64,000 nucleotides of DNA from Holophagaceae bacterium (lineage in GTDB: Bacteria; Acidobacteriota; Holophagae; Holophagales; Holophagaceae): contig JADKKO010000001.1 of NCBI GenBank assembly GCA_016720465.1, positions 372,001-436,000 of the forward strand, read 5' to 3'. Positions 16,700 to 25,332 of the stretch are shown piece by piece (within the stretch, counting starts at the first letter, position 1; each line of letters opens with the position of its first letter). The position numbers and the translations under genes were made by a program. Under the pieces are notes generated by a model. It had not been told where the DNA came from and searched no databases. It saw only the letters and a program-made list of their open reading frames with translations.

Positions 16700-17566
16700 T
16701 TACTTGCCTAGTTTATGTTCGCGGGCCGCGGCGTAAAGCTCGGGAAGGATGTTGTAGCGGCCCAGGGGCGGCGCTTCCAGAGGCTTTCCGGCCTTGGCCA
16801 GGTCCCCGCAGGCGTCCAGCAGCATCTGGCGCATGGCCACGCCGGTGGTGAAGGGGCGGCGGCCATTTTTCAGCGCGGGGATGGCGTCGCCGCCGTTGTA
16901 CAGGTAGTCCGTGGTGGCCGCCGTCACGACTTCGTCCGGCTTGATGGCGGTGCCATCCTCCCAGGTGATCAGGAGATCGGGTTTGTCCACCGTTCCGGAC
17001 AGGACCACCTTCACGCCGGAGCTGGGTTCGCTTCCGCGGTGGAGGATGCCCTGCTTGATGGCGTCCATCACGTCCTGGCCGGTCATCTCGATGGTCACCA
17101 GCTCATTCTCGAAAGGCATGACGCCGTAGATGTCCGACACTTTGAGCTGCCCCGGCGGGAGATTGGCGCGAAGCCCGCCGCTATTGGTCATGGCGAATTT
17201 CACGGGCTTGCCGGCCAACCGGGCGGCCCGGGCGCGCATGGTGTCCGTGACCCAGTAGCCCAGCAGGTTCTCCTCGCCGTTGCGGCCCCGGAAAAGCCCC
17301 TTGGGACACGCGCAGAGGGGCAGGTCGAAGGTGGCCTTGATCTCCGCCTGCCGGGGCGCCAGGACCGCCATGATGGCCGGGTCGTCCGCGAATTCCTGGA
17401 CCACGCCGACGGACTGAGCCTGGAGCAGTCGGGGGGCCGCCTTCGTATCTCCGACAAGGGCCGATGCGGCGGGGGCTGGTTTGGGCAGTGGCGCCGGTGC
17501 CACCTTCTGGCAGGCCAGGGGAGCGAGCGCGAGGATGAGCGCCAGTATCGATGTATCAAGCTTCAT
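16700..17566 (-). CDS. Lipoprotein with 5'-nucleotidase C-terminal domain
   Basis: 288 aa. Signal peptide with a lipobox ending at Cys19 (LALAPLAC), so it is probably membrane-anchored. The body is the 5'-nucleotidase C-terminal (substrate-specificity) domain: NLLGYWVTDTMRARA, AMTNSGGLRANLPPG, IYGVMPFENELVTIEMTG, VTAATTDYLYNGGDA. It has no metallophosphatase motifs. With the downstream metallophosphatase it forms a two-polypeptide version of what is usually one enzyme. Its start overlaps the end of the upstream membrane-protein gene by 11 bp. Confidence 0.9.
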   Translation of the reverse strand: MKLDTSILALILALAPLACQKVAPAPLPKPAPAASALVGDTKAAPRLLQAQSVGVVQEFADDPAIMAVLAPRQAEIKATFDLPLCACPKGLFRGRNGEENLLGYWVTDTMRARAARLAGKPVKFAMTNSGGLRANLPPGQLKVSDIYGVMPFENELVTIEMTGQDVMDAIKQGILHRGSEPSSGVKVVLSGTVDKPDLLITWEDGTAIKPDEVVTAATTDYLYNGGDAIPALKNGRRPFTTGVAMRQMLLDACGDLAKAGKPLEAPPLGRYNILPELYAAAREHKLGK

Positions 17567-18566
17567 TTGTTCCGCCCATCCCGGATGTCCCGACCTGCTC
17601 GACGGAAATGGCCAATTTTCGGGCCACTTCCAGTTCCGCCCTCACGTTGCGAACTTTTTCATCCTGCCGCCAGAAGAGCGCCGCCAGGCGCAGGAACCAG
17701 CCCAGCATCCAGGCGTTGACCACCGCCGCGGCCAGCTCCAGCAGCAGGAACACCTGCACCCTTCTAGCGCTCCCGCCTCCCAGGTGCCAGCCGATCCAGA
17801 TCGCCAGGAACGCAAGGCCCGCGCGCAGCGCCACGCCGCCGACAATGAGGCTCGTCCATTGCACCGGGTGCATCCAGAGCCGCACGAAACTGCGGCCCCA
17901 ATGCCGCAACAGGCCCTTGGCACCCGCGCCGCGGCCCACGCGGCAAAGCCACCACTGAAGGCTCAGGGCTGAAACGAAGGCCATGGAGATGAGCGGGATG
18001 CCGATGAAGGCCGCCCAGCCGAGGCCCTGGATGCCCGTGCCCCGCAAGGTGGCCAGGATCCAGCGCGTCAGGCCGAACACGATCCCCAAGGGCACCAGGC
18101 CGATGAGCAGGGTGTCCAGCAGGCCCAGGAACCAGTGCCTCAGGCGGGCCCGGAACCCCAGGCAATCCGCCTGCATGGCCCATCCGGACCAGAACACCCA
18201 TACCAGGCAAACAATCGCGAGAAGGGGCAGGGCCGAACCGAAGGGCTCGTGCTTCATGCCCCCGTTTTCCATGAGCTCCCAGATGTCTTTGGCGGTGAGG
18301 TGCTCCCCCCAGTTGTTCGGCAGGGAACTGCCGCCCGGCGAGCCCGGAAACCCCGCGAAACCGCCCAGGTGCCGGGCCCACACGAAACTCGTGAGCACTT
18401 GGAACGCCGCCCAGGCCGCCATCAAGTGCCAGGACCATTTCGAAAGCCCGCCGCCCACAGCTTCCTTCATGAAGCTCCAAGGCCCGCGCGGCTTCAGGGG
18501 ATCCTCGGTGTGGATGGTCGATGGGCGTTCAGGCAGCGCGTCGGTAGGGGGTGGGATAGAATCCAT
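17556..18566 (-). CDS. Polytopic membrane protein of unknown function
   Basis: 336 aa with about six predicted membrane helices (for example LPLLAIVCLVWVFWSGWAM and FLLLELAAAVVNAWMLGWFL) and a polar N-terminus rich in Pro. Trp and Gly are frequent. I do not recognise the family. It overlaps the following 5'-nucleotidase lipoprotein gene by 11 bp and so belongs to the same operon, and is divergent from the trp operon. Confidence 0.7.
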   Translation of the reverse strand: MDSIPPPTDALPERPSTIHTEDPLKPRGPWSFMKEAVGGGLSKWSWHLMAAWAAFQVLTSFVWARHLGGFAGFPGSPGGSSLPNNWGEHLTAKDIWELMENGGMKHEPFGSALPLLAIVCLVWVFWSGWAMQADCLGFRARLRHWFLGLLDTLLIGLVPLGIVFGLTRWILATLRGTGIQGLGWAAFIGIPLISMAFVSALSLQWWLCRVGRGAGAKGLLRHWGRSFVRLWMHPVQWTSLIVGGVALRAGLAFLAIWIGWHLGGGSARRVQVFLLLELAAAVVNAWMLGWFLRLAALFWRQDEKVRNVRAELEVARKLAISVEQVGTSGMGGTNEA

Positions 18567-18612
18567 CCCTCCATATCACCATAGGTGAGGCTTCACGTCC
18601 GTAATGAACGTG

Positions 18613-18642
18613 TTGACAAGTCCCTCCCGTGAATGCTGAGAT
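18613..18642 (+). promoter_or_regulatory. Candidate trp promoter
   Basis: TTGACA at 18613-18618 is a consensus -35 box. The best -10 at an 18-base spacing is a poor TGAGAT (18637-18642). If used, transcription would start close to the leader ATG at 18650, giving a nearly leaderless leader peptide. The -10 is weak, so the assignment is tentative. Confidence 0.3.
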
Positions 18643-18649
18643 ACCTTTC

Positions 18650-18736
18650 ATGACGTTCGTTTCCGGCACCTTCGCTCCCGCGGCCTATCTGGGCTGGTGG
18701 TGGCGCCGTTGCTCGGACGGGGACGCTACCACCTAG
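18650..18736 (+). CDS. trpL: trp operon leader peptide
   Basis: 28 codons, starting MTFVSGTFAPAAYLGWWWRR and ending DATT-TAG. Codons 16-18 are three consecutive TGG Trp codons (18695-18703). An in-frame GTG at 18629 is an alternative start. The frame lies directly upstream of a terminator hairpin and of trpE, as in classical trp attenuation: a ribosome stalling at the Trp codons when charged tRNA-Trp is scarce would favour the antiterminator. The Trp codons also pair with 18724-18733 (GGTGGTGGCG with CGCTACCACC, one mismatch), making the 1:2 hairpin. Confidence 0.9.
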   Translation: MTFVSGTFAPAAYLGWWWRRCSDGDATT

Positions 18737-18787
18737 CTGATTTTTTCTCCCTTCCGAGCCCGGTTCCTTTTTGGACCCGGGCTTTTT
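18711..18787 (+). promoter_or_regulatory. trp attenuator (antiterminator and terminator)
   Basis: Terminator: AGCCCGGTTCC (18757-18767) pairs with GGACCCGGGCT (18773-18783) with one mismatch, followed by five T (18783-18787). Antiterminator: GCTCGGA (18711-18717) pairs perfectly with TCCGAGC (18753-18759), overlapping the terminator's 5' arm, so the two folds exclude each other. trpE starts 20 bases after the T run. Confidence 0.88.
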
Positions 18788-18806
18788 CATTTGGACTTAA
18801 ATCCCC

Positions 18807-20186
18807 ATGCTGCTGCGCCGCCTGCTTCCCGCGGATCTCATCACGCCCCTTTCGGCCTTCCTGGCCCTGAAACCCGCGGGCGCCAGCCTGCTGCTGGAAT
18901 CCTGCGATCTGGGGGAGCGGGTGGGACGCCACAGTTTCGTGCTGCTGGAAGGGCAGGGGGAAGTGCGCCTGGAGCCGCCGGGGAAGGACTGGGTGGAGGC
19001 GCTGCGCGAGCTGGCTTCCATTGCTCCGTTGCACAGCGAATCGGATGCTCGGGCGGATCTACCCGGCCCCCGCGAGGCTTTCCCCATCGGCGTGGGCTGC
19101 GCGGGCTACGTGGGTTTCGAGGCCATCGCCGCGCTGGAACCGAGCCTGCCGCTGCCCGCGAAGAACAGCCTGGGGCTTCCCACGGTGTGGATGCGGCGCT
19201 TCGAGGCCGCGCTGGTGTTCGACCACCTGCATCAGGTGGCGGAATTGCAGGTGCTGTGCGCCGATCGCAGCCAGGGCATGGCGCGGCTGGATGAGCTGGC
19301 GGAGCAGTTGACCCAGGTCGCCACGCCCGTGGAACCGGCGCATCAATCCAAAGCCACGGCCCAACTCAGCCAGGCGCAATACGAAGCTTTCGTCATGGCT
19401 ACGCAGGAGCGGATTCTGGATGGCGATGTCTACCAGATGGTGCCCAGCCACCGCGTGCGCGTGGAGGATCCGCCTTCGCCCCTGGAGGCCTACCGGCGCC
19501 TGCGTCGCCTCAATCCCAGCCCCTATGCGTTCCTGCTGGAATGGGATGGTTTCGCGCTGGTGGGGGCATCCCCGGAAATGCTGGTGCGCGTTTCCGAAGG
19601 CCAGGCCGAAACCCTGCCCATCGCGGGAACGGTGGCCCGGGGCGGCAGCGATGAAGAGGACGCCGAGCGTTTCGAGGCACTGAAGCGCAATCCCAAGGAA
19701 CTGGCCGAGCACCAGATGCTGGTGGACCTGGCGCGCAATGATCTGGGCCGCATCGCCATTCCCGGCGGCGTGCGGGTGGAAAAGCCCCTGGCCTTGCAGC
19801 GCACGAGCCACGTGCTGCACCTCACCACCACCGTGAAGGCCACGTTGAAGGATGGCCTGGATGCGCTGGATGTGCTGGCCTCCTGCTTCCCGGCGGGCAC
19901 CGTGAGCGGCGCGCCCAAGCTGCGCGCCTGCCAGCGCATCGCCGAGCTGGAAGGCGACATGCGCGGGCCCTATGGCGGCGCGCTGGTGCGCCTCGGCGCC
20001 GATGGCGCCCTGGACACGGCGCTCATCCTGCGCACTGCGATCTATGCGGGCGGCGCGGCGTATTTGCAAGCGGGGGCGGGCGTGGTGCGGGCATCTAGCC
20101 CCGCATCGGAATACCGCGAGACCTTGCAGAAAATGGGCGCCGTGGCCGAAGCCCTCGGCGTGAATCTTTCGGAGATGGCGACATGA
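18807..20186 (+). CDS. trpE: Anthranilate synthase component I
   Basis: 459 aa. With TrpG it makes anthranilate from chorismate and glutamine, the first committed step of Trp synthesis. LLLES at residues 28-32 is the Trp feedback-inhibition motif. The chorismate-binding core shows GDVYQMVPSHRV, NPSPYAFLLEW, GASPEMLVRV, IAGTVARGG, LVDLARNDLGR, FPAGTVSGAPKLRA and RTAIYAGG. It is first in the trpEGDCFBA operon, behind the leader peptide and attenuator. Its stop overlaps the trpG start (ATGA). Confidence 0.96.
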   Translation: MLLRRLLPADLITPLSAFLALKPAGASLLLESCDLGERVGRHSFVLLEGQGEVRLEPPGKDWVEALRELASIAPLHSESDARADLPGPREAFPIGVGCAGYVGFEAIAALEPSLPLPAKNSLGLPTVWMRRFEAALVFDHLHQVAELQVLCADRSQGMARLDELAEQLTQVATPVEPAHQSKATAQLSQAQYEAFVMATQERILDGDVYQMVPSHRVRVEDPPSPLEAYRRLRRLNPSPYAFLLEWDGFALVGASPEMLVRVSEGQAETLPIAGTVARGGSDEEDAERFEALKRNPKELAEHQMLVDLARNDLGRIAIPGGVRVEKPLALQRTSHVLHLTTTVKATLKDGLDALDVLASCFPAGTVSGAPKLRACQRIAELEGDMRGPYGGALVRLGADGALDTALILRTAIYAGGAAYLQAGAGVVRASSPASEYRETLQKMGAVAEALGVNLSEMAT

Positions 20187-20761
20187 TCCTGCTGATTGAT
20201 GCCCTCGACAGCTTCACCTACAACCTGGTCCAGGCCTTCGAAACCCTGGGCGCCGAAGTCAAGGTCGTGCGCCACGATGCCATCACGCTGGAAGGCGCCA
20301 AGGCCTTGGCTCCCGAGGCCGTGGTGCTATCACCGGGCCCCGGCCACCCATCCGAAAGCCCCGGCCACATGGCCATCGCGCAAAGCGATTGGAAGCTCCC
20401 GGTGCTGGGGGTCTGCCTTGGGCACCAGGCCCTGGTGGCGGCCAGCGGGGGCCGCGTCATCCGCGCCCGGGAACCCCTGCATGGCGAAGCCACGCCGCTG
20501 CGGCATGAAGGCACGGGACTCTTCGAAGGGCTGCCCCAGGATCTTCCCATCGGCCGCTACCACAGCCTCATCGCTGAGACATCCAGCCTGCCTGCGTGTT
20601 GGCGCATCACGGGAACGAGCCCCGGCGGCGAGATCATGGCCATCGAGCACAAAACGTTGCCCCGTTGGGGGGTGCAGTTCCATCCCGAAAGCATCCTCAC
20701 GCCGGATGGTCCGGCGCTGCTGGCAAATTTCCTGAAGCTGGCTGGGGTGGCGGGACGTTGA
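20183..20761 (+). CDS. trpG: Anthranilate synthase component II (glutamine amidotransferase)
   Basis: 192 aa. Class I glutamine amidotransferase that supplies ammonia to TrpE. It shows IDALDSFTYNLVQAF, VLSPGPGHP, nucleophile Cys78 in VLGVCLGHQAL, and the HFHPES-type ending as QFHPESILTPDG. It is a separate protein, not fused to trpE or trpD. It may also serve p-aminobenzoate synthesis, since a pabC-like gene is at 49.5 kb and no separate pabA is in the window (inference). Confidence 0.94.
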   Translation: MILLIDALDSFTYNLVQAFETLGAEVKVVRHDAITLEGAKALAPEAVVLSPGPGHPSESPGHMAIAQSDWKLPVLGVCLGHQALVAASGGRVIRAREPLHGEATPLRHEGTGLFEGLPQDLPIGRYHSLIAETSSLPACWRITGTSPGGEIMAIEHKTLPRWGVQFHPESILTPDGPALLANFLKLAGVAGR

Positions 20762-20762
20762 A

Positions 20763-20842
20763 GAGTTGAAGAGTTGAAAAGTTGAAGAGTTGAAAAGTTG
20801 AAAAGTTGAAAAGTCGAGAGTCGAGAGTCGAGAGTCGAGAAA
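20763..20842 (+). repeat. (GTTGAAAA)n octamer tract inside the trp operon
   Basis: Seven or eight tandem octamers GTTGAAAA/GTTGAAGA run from just after the trpG stop to about 20817, followed by four GAGAGTC heptamers. The tract fills most of the 108-bp trpG-trpD gap, the largest gap inside the operon. The same octamer occurs at 16622-16696. Confidence 0.85.
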
Positions 20843-20869
20843 CCACAGCCCACTGCCGAAAGAATTCCA

Positions 20870-21901
20870 ATGACCTTGCTCACCACGCACAACCCAATCC
20901 AACCCTTGCCGCCTGCTACGGCTCGGGAATTGATGAAGACTTTCATCGACCAGGACACCGACGCGCTGCTGGTGGGGGCCTGCCTGGCGCTGCTGGCGCA
21001 GCGGATCCCCGAAGCCGAGGAATTGGCGGCCTTTGCCGGAGCCTTGCAGGAGGTCGCCATTCCGTTTCCGGATTCAGGCATGCGCGTGCTGGACACCTGC
21101 GGCACCGGCGGCGATGGCGCGTCCACGGCCAATCTGAGCACCCTGGCGGCCCTGCATCTGGCGCATCTGGGCGTGCCGGTGCTGAAGCATGGCAACCGCG
21201 CCGCCACGAGTTTGTGCGGCTCGGCGGATCTGCTGGAGGCCCTGGGCTACGACCTGGCCCGCTCCCCTGAACAATTGCTGGCCGATCTGCGGGAGCGACG
21301 CTTCGCCTTCCTCTTCGCCCCGGCCTACCACCCGCTGCTGGGCCGCCTGCGGGAGATCCGCAAGCGCCTGGGCATCCCGACGATTTTCAACCTCCTGGGT
21401 CCCCTGCTGAACCCCGGCAAGCCGCAATTGCAGCTGCTGGGTGTGGCGAAGGAAGCCCTGGTGAAACCCATGGCGGGCGCCCTCGCGCAGGGGTCCGTGC
21501 AGCGGGCCTTCGTGGTCCATGGCAAGGACGCCGAAGGCCGGGGGCTGGACGAAGCCTCCATCGAAGGACCCACCGCGCTCCTCGAAATCCGGGATGGCGC
21601 GTTGAAATCCGCGCAGGTGCTGGTTCCCCGCGAGCTGGGGATTCCGCAGCCGGCCAAGAACGCGCTCCGCGTGGAGGACCGGGCCGAAGCGCTGATGGTG
21701 GCGAGAGGTCTGCACGGAGGCTCCAGCCATCCGGATTTCCGCCCCGCGGTGGCTGATGCGGTGGCCCTCCAAGTGGCGCTGGGGCTGGTGTTGCACCGGG
21801 AGGCGGGACTTGATTCCCTGCCCGATTATTTCCGCGAAGCCAGGAATTCCCTCGATGGTGGATTTGCCCTGCCGCTCCCGACCAGTGTGGAGGTGCGCTG
21901 A
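20870..21901 (+). CDS. trpD: Anthranilate phosphoribosyltransferase
   Basis: 343 aa. It transfers phosphoribosyl from PRPP to anthranilate. Motifs are DTCGTGGDGASTANLST (PRPP loop), LKHGNRAATSLCGSAD, FAPAYHPLLGRL and FNLLGPLLNPG. The start is preceded by AAAGAATTCCA, a weak ribosome site; the repeat-filled gap before it means it may not be translationally coupled to trpG. Its stop overlaps the trpC start by one base (TGATGG). Confidence 0.95.
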   Translation: MTLLTTHNPIQPLPPATARELMKTFIDQDTDALLVGACLALLAQRIPEAEELAAFAGALQEVAIPFPDSGMRVLDTCGTGGDGASTANLSTLAALHLAHLGVPVLKHGNRAATSLCGSADLLEALGYDLARSPEQLLADLRERRFAFLFAPAYHPLLGRLREIRKRLGIPTIFNLLGPLLNPGKPQLQLLGVAKEALVKPMAGALAQGSVQRAFVVHGKDAEGRGLDEASIEGPTALLEIRDGALKSAQVLVPRELGIPQPAKNALRVEDRAEALMVARGLHGGSSHPDFRPAVADAVALQVALGLVLHREAGLDSLPDYFREARNSLDGGFALPLPTSVEVR

Positions 21902-22746
21902 TGGACGCTTTCCCGAGTCCCCAGGATCTGGTGCAGGGCACTGGCCTGGCGCCCAGTTCGCACCTTCAGAAAGTGCTGCTTTCGGAGTTGGAGCGCCTTC
22001 CCCAACTGCCCTCGGCGGCTGGCTCCCCAAGAGCGCCGCTATCCGCGGAGGAATGCGGTCCCTTCGAATCCGCGCTGCGCGATGCCTTTTCGAGGGCAGG
22101 CGGCGCCATCATCGCGGAATACAAGCAGGGCTCGCCCTCCCTGGGCCCCTTCGCGGCCGGGACCTCCCTGCAGGGCCAGCTCACGGCCTACCGGGAAGGC
22201 GGCGCCGCATGCTTCTCGATCCTCGCCGAGCCCCGGTATTTCCAGGGTTCCAGCGGCCATATCGCCCAGGCCGCGGAACTTGGTGTGCCAAGCCTCTACA
22301 AAGGGTTCGTGATCTCCGAGGGGCATCTTTTCGATGCCGCGGCATCGGGCGCGCAGGCGGCGCTGCTCATCGCCCGGGTGCTGAAGGAGCACACCGCGAT
22401 CTTTGCGGAAGCCGCCCGGGCGCTGGGATTGGAACCGCTCGTGGAGCTGCACGACCTGACGGAAATTCCCACGGCCCAGGCCTCCAGGGCCCGCCTGGTG
22501 GGCATCAACGCGCGGGATCTCTCCACCTTCACCCTGGGCGCGCCCTCCGCTGCGCCCCTCCGGAAAGCCTTCCCCAACGCGGTCCTGATCCGTGAATCGG
22601 GGCTGGCCACACCGGAGGATGCGGTGGAAGCCTTCTCGGTGGGCTTCGATGCGGTGTTGATCGGCGAGGCCCTGATGCGCAGCGCCAATCCGAAGGGCTT
22701 CCTGGAGCGGATCCTGGCGGGGGCCAGGACGCGGGCGGCTTCGTGA
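21901..22746 (+). CDS. trpC: Indole-3-glycerol-phosphate synthase
   Basis: 281 aa. TIM-barrel enzyme that closes the indole ring. Visible are AEYKQGSPSLGPF (catalytic Lys region), YKGFVISEGHLFDAAA, LVELHDLTE, VGINARDLSTF, IRESGLATPEDAV and VLIGEALMRS. The first 60 residues are less conserved. It is separate from trpF, unlike the fused E. coli protein, and overlaps it by 4 bases. Confidence 0.94.
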   Translation: MDAFPSPQDLVQGTGLAPSSHLQKVLLSELERLPQLPSAAGSPRAPLSAEECGPFESALRDAFSRAGGAIIAEYKQGSPSLGPFAAGTSLQGQLTAYREGGAACFSILAEPRYFQGSSGHIAQAAELGVPSLYKGFVISEGHLFDAAASGAQAALLIARVLKEHTAIFAEAARALGLEPLVELHDLTEIPTAQASRARLVGINARDLSTFTLGAPSAAPLRKAFPNAVLIRESGLATPEDAVEAFSVGFDAVLIGEALMRSANPKGFLERILAGARTRAAS

Positions 22747-23378
22747 AGGTCAAGATCTGCGGCCTGACGAATGCCGCCGATGCCGCCTTCGCCGCGGCCG
22801 AAGGCGCGGATTATCTGGGCTTCGTGGTGCATCCGCCCAGCCCGCGGCATTGCCCGGACCTGGCCGGGGCCGCGGGCGGGGTGCTGGACCGCGCCGTGCT
22901 GGTCACGGTTTCGGACGACGCCACGGCCATCATCCGGATGGCAGCCGCCGCGGGCATCCGGAACATCCAGCCCCACGTGTCTAAAGATCATCGGAAGGAA
23001 GTTGTACAACGACTAAAATGTGATGGTTATTTCATAATTCTCCCATGGACTGATGAACAGGCACAGGAGATCCTGCCGGTGGATCTCCACATCTGGGAGT
23101 CCGATCCGAAGGAAACGGGCCTGGCAGGCGGCTCTGGGCGCACCCATGGGATGCAGTTCCCGCCGCCGGGCCCCTACCTTTTGGCGGGCGGGCTCGATGC
23201 GGACAACCTGTGCAGCCGCGCGGCCCTCATCCCGGCGGAGGCCCGGATCCTCCACCAAGGCTTCGATGCGGCGAGCCGGCTGGAGCTGGCGCCTGGCATC
23301 AAGGATCCCGCGAGGGTCCGGGCCTTCATCCAAACCGCCAAATCCATGTTCAACGAGGCTCGCCATGCACGCGACTGA
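22743..23378 (+). CDS. trpF: Phosphoribosylanthranilate isomerase
   Basis: 211 aa. Begins MKVKICGLTNAADAAFAAAE with the catalytic Cys of the KICG motif, then ADYLGFVVHPPSPRHC. The C-terminal phosphate site is FDAASRLELAPGIKDPARV, where typical enzymes have D-x-S-S-G-x-E, so the loop deviates slightly. A short AT-richer patch lies at about 22980-23045. Overlaps trpC by 4 bp and trpB by 14 bp. Confidence 0.9.
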   Translation: MKVKICGLTNAADAAFAAAEGADYLGFVVHPPSPRHCPDLAGAAGGVLDRAVLVTVSDDATAIIRMAAAAGIRNIQPHVSKDHRKEVVQRLKCDGYFIILPWTDEQAQEILPVDLHIWESDPKETGLAGGSGRTHGMQFPPPGPYLLAGGLDADNLCSRAALIPAEARILHQGFDAASRLELAPGIKDPARVRAFIQTAKSMFNEARHARD

Positions 23379-24552
23379 GTTCCTGCTTCCAACCCGTTTC
23401 GGCACCGGGGGACTGGGAGGCTGCTACGCGCCGGAGACACTCATGCAGCCCCTGCTGGATCTCGAAGCAGCCTTCCGGAATGCTCTGGATGATTCATCCT
23501 TCCTATCTGAATTAAAGTATGAATTGCGTCATTTCGTCGGGCGTCCGACGCCACTCACCTCGGCCCCCCGGCTGGCCGCCAGTCTTGGCTTGAAAGGCCT
23601 TTTCCTCAAACGCGAGGATCTCACCCACACCGGCGCGCACAAGATCAACAATGCCATCGCCCAGGCCCTGCTGGCGCGGCGCATGGGCAAGCTGGAGATC
23701 ATCGCGGAGACCGGCGCGGGCCAGCATGGCGTGGCCGCCGCCGCCGCCTGCGCCCGCCTGGGCCTGAAATGCACGGTCTACATGGGCGTGGTGGACATGG
23801 CCCGGCAGGCCCCGAACGTGGCGCGCATGCGGCTCTTCGGCACGGAGGTGGTTCCGGTGGAAGCGGGGCAGGGGACCCTGAAGGAAGCCGTGAACGAAGC
23901 CCTGCGCGCCTGGGCCGCGCGCTGCGACAAGGCCCACTACATTCTGGGCAGCGCCCTGGGGCCCCATCCATTTCCGACGATGGTGCGCACCTTCCAGACG
24001 GTCATCGGCGAGGAAGCCCGGGCCCAGGCACTGGAACAGACCGGCGCCCTGCCGGAAGCGGTCATCGCCTGCGCCGGGGGCGGCAGCAACGGCCTCGGCT
24101 TGCTGGTGCCCTTTCTCGGGGATGGACTGCGCCGGTTCGCGGTGGAGGCAGGAGGACACGGGCCGGCCCTCGGCGAACATGCAGCCCGGCTGGACGGCGG
24201 GCGCATGGGCGTGCTGCACGGCTGCAAGACCCTGCTGCTGCAGGATCAGCATGGCCACACTGCCGAGACCGCCAGCATCAGCGCGGGCCTGGATTATCCG
24301 GCCCTGGGCCCCGAACTGGCCGCCCTCGCGCTGGATGGACAGATCGAAGTGCTCCGCGCTTCCGACGACCAGGCCTTGGCGGCGGCGCAACGCTTGTGCG
24401 AAGCCGAAGGCATCTTGCCCGCGCTGGAATCGAGCCACGCCCTGGCCCTGCTCCCGGAACTCGCAACGCGGGGCTTCGCGACGGTCCTGCTGGGCCTTTC
24501 CGGGCGCGGGGACAAGGACCTATCGACCTATCAAACAAAACTAGGCATTTAG
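23365..24552 (+). CDS. trpB: Tryptophan synthase beta chain
   Basis: 395 aa, full length. PLP enzyme joining indole and serine. KREDLTHTGAHKINNAIAQA carries the Schiff-base lysine; ETGAGQHGVAAAAACA, CAGGGSNGLG (phosphate-binding Gly loop) and GLSGRGDKDLSTY are also typical of TrpB1. The ATG at 23365 gives the expected MHATEFLLPTRFGTGGLGG opening and overlaps the end of trpF. Confidence 0.96.
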   Translation: MHATEFLLPTRFGTGGLGGCYAPETLMQPLLDLEAAFRNALDDSSFLSELKYELRHFVGRPTPLTSAPRLAASLGLKGLFLKREDLTHTGAHKINNAIAQALLARRMGKLEIIAETGAGQHGVAAAAACARLGLKCTVYMGVVDMARQAPNVARMRLFGTEVVPVEAGQGTLKEAVNEALRAWAARCDKAHYILGSALGPHPFPTMVRTFQTVIGEEARAQALEQTGALPEAVIACAGGGSNGLGLLVPFLGDGLRRFAVEAGGHGPALGEHAARLDGGRMGVLHGCKTLLLQDQHGHTAETASISAGLDYPALGPELAALALDGQIEVLRASDDQALAAAQRLCEAEGILPALESSHALALLPELATRGFATVLLGLSGRGDKDLSTYQTKLGI

Positions 24553-24564
24553 GGAACAAAAAAC

Positions 24565-25311
24565 ATGAATAATTTGCTTCCTTTCATCATGGCTGGCGAC
24601 CCTTCCCTGGAGTCGCTGCCGGGCCTGCTGGCCGAAGCCAGGGCCCTCGGCATCGAAGCCATCGAGATCGGCCTGCCCCATAGCGATCCCATCGCCGACG
24701 GCCCCGTGCTCCAGGCTGCCGCCCACCGCGCCATCCTGCGGGGCGCCACGCCTTTGCGGGTGCTGGAAACGCTGGCCGGAGCGGCGGAAAGTCCCGATCT
24801 GATCCTCTTCACCTACTTGAATCCCCTGCTCCAGATCGGCGCGGAACGCCTGGTCGGGCTGCTGCGGCGCACGCCCGTGAAAGCTTTGCTGGTGGTGGAT
24901 CTGCCGGATTCCGAGGAACCGGAATTCGAAGCCGCGCTTCGATCCGCGGGCTACCCCATGATCCCGCTGCTTGCGCCCACCACGGATCTGGAACGGGCCA
25001 AGAGCCTGCTGGACCGCCGCCCTGATCCCGGTGCCGGCCATCCCTTCGCCCAGCGTTTCGCTTATGTCGTGGCGCGATTGGGTGTCACCGGCACCGGCGG
25101 CGCCCCGGACCTGGCGCCGGTCCGGGAGCGTGTGGCGGCCCTGCGAACCCTTTCGGACCGGCCCCTGGTGGTCGGCTTCGGGCTGAGCGATCCCCGGGTC
25201 CTGGCGGAAGTGCGGACCATGGGGGCGACCCCCGTCATCGGCAGCGCGCTGGTCCAGGCCCTGGCGGAAGGAGCGCGCCTGGGGGACTACTTGCGGCCGC
25301 GGATGGGTTGA
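24565..25311 (+). CDS. trpA: Tryptophan synthase alpha chain
   Basis: 248 aa, slightly shorter than the usual 260-270. It cleaves indole-3-glycerol phosphate and passes indole to TrpB. The catalytic Glu and Asp are in IEIGLPHSDPIADGPVLQAA, with TYLNPLLQIG after them and GFGLSDPRVLAEV near the end. It is the last gene of the operon, 12 bp after trpB. No clear hairpin terminator is seen in the 21 bp before the convergent next gene. Confidence 0.94.
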   Translation: MNNLLPFIMAGDPSLESLPGLLAEARALGIEAIEIGLPHSDPIADGPVLQAAAHRAILRGATPLRVLETLAGAAESPDLILFTYLNPLLQIGAERLVGLLRRTPVKALLVVDLPDSEEPEFEAALRSAGYPMIPLLAPTTDLERAKSLLDRRPDPGAGHPFAQRFAYVVARLGVTGTGGAPDLAPVRERVAALRTLSDRPLVVGFGLSDPRVLAEVRTMGATPVIGSALVQALAEGARLGDYLRPRMG

Positions 25312-25332
25312 AGCGGCTTCCTCGCTGCCGGA

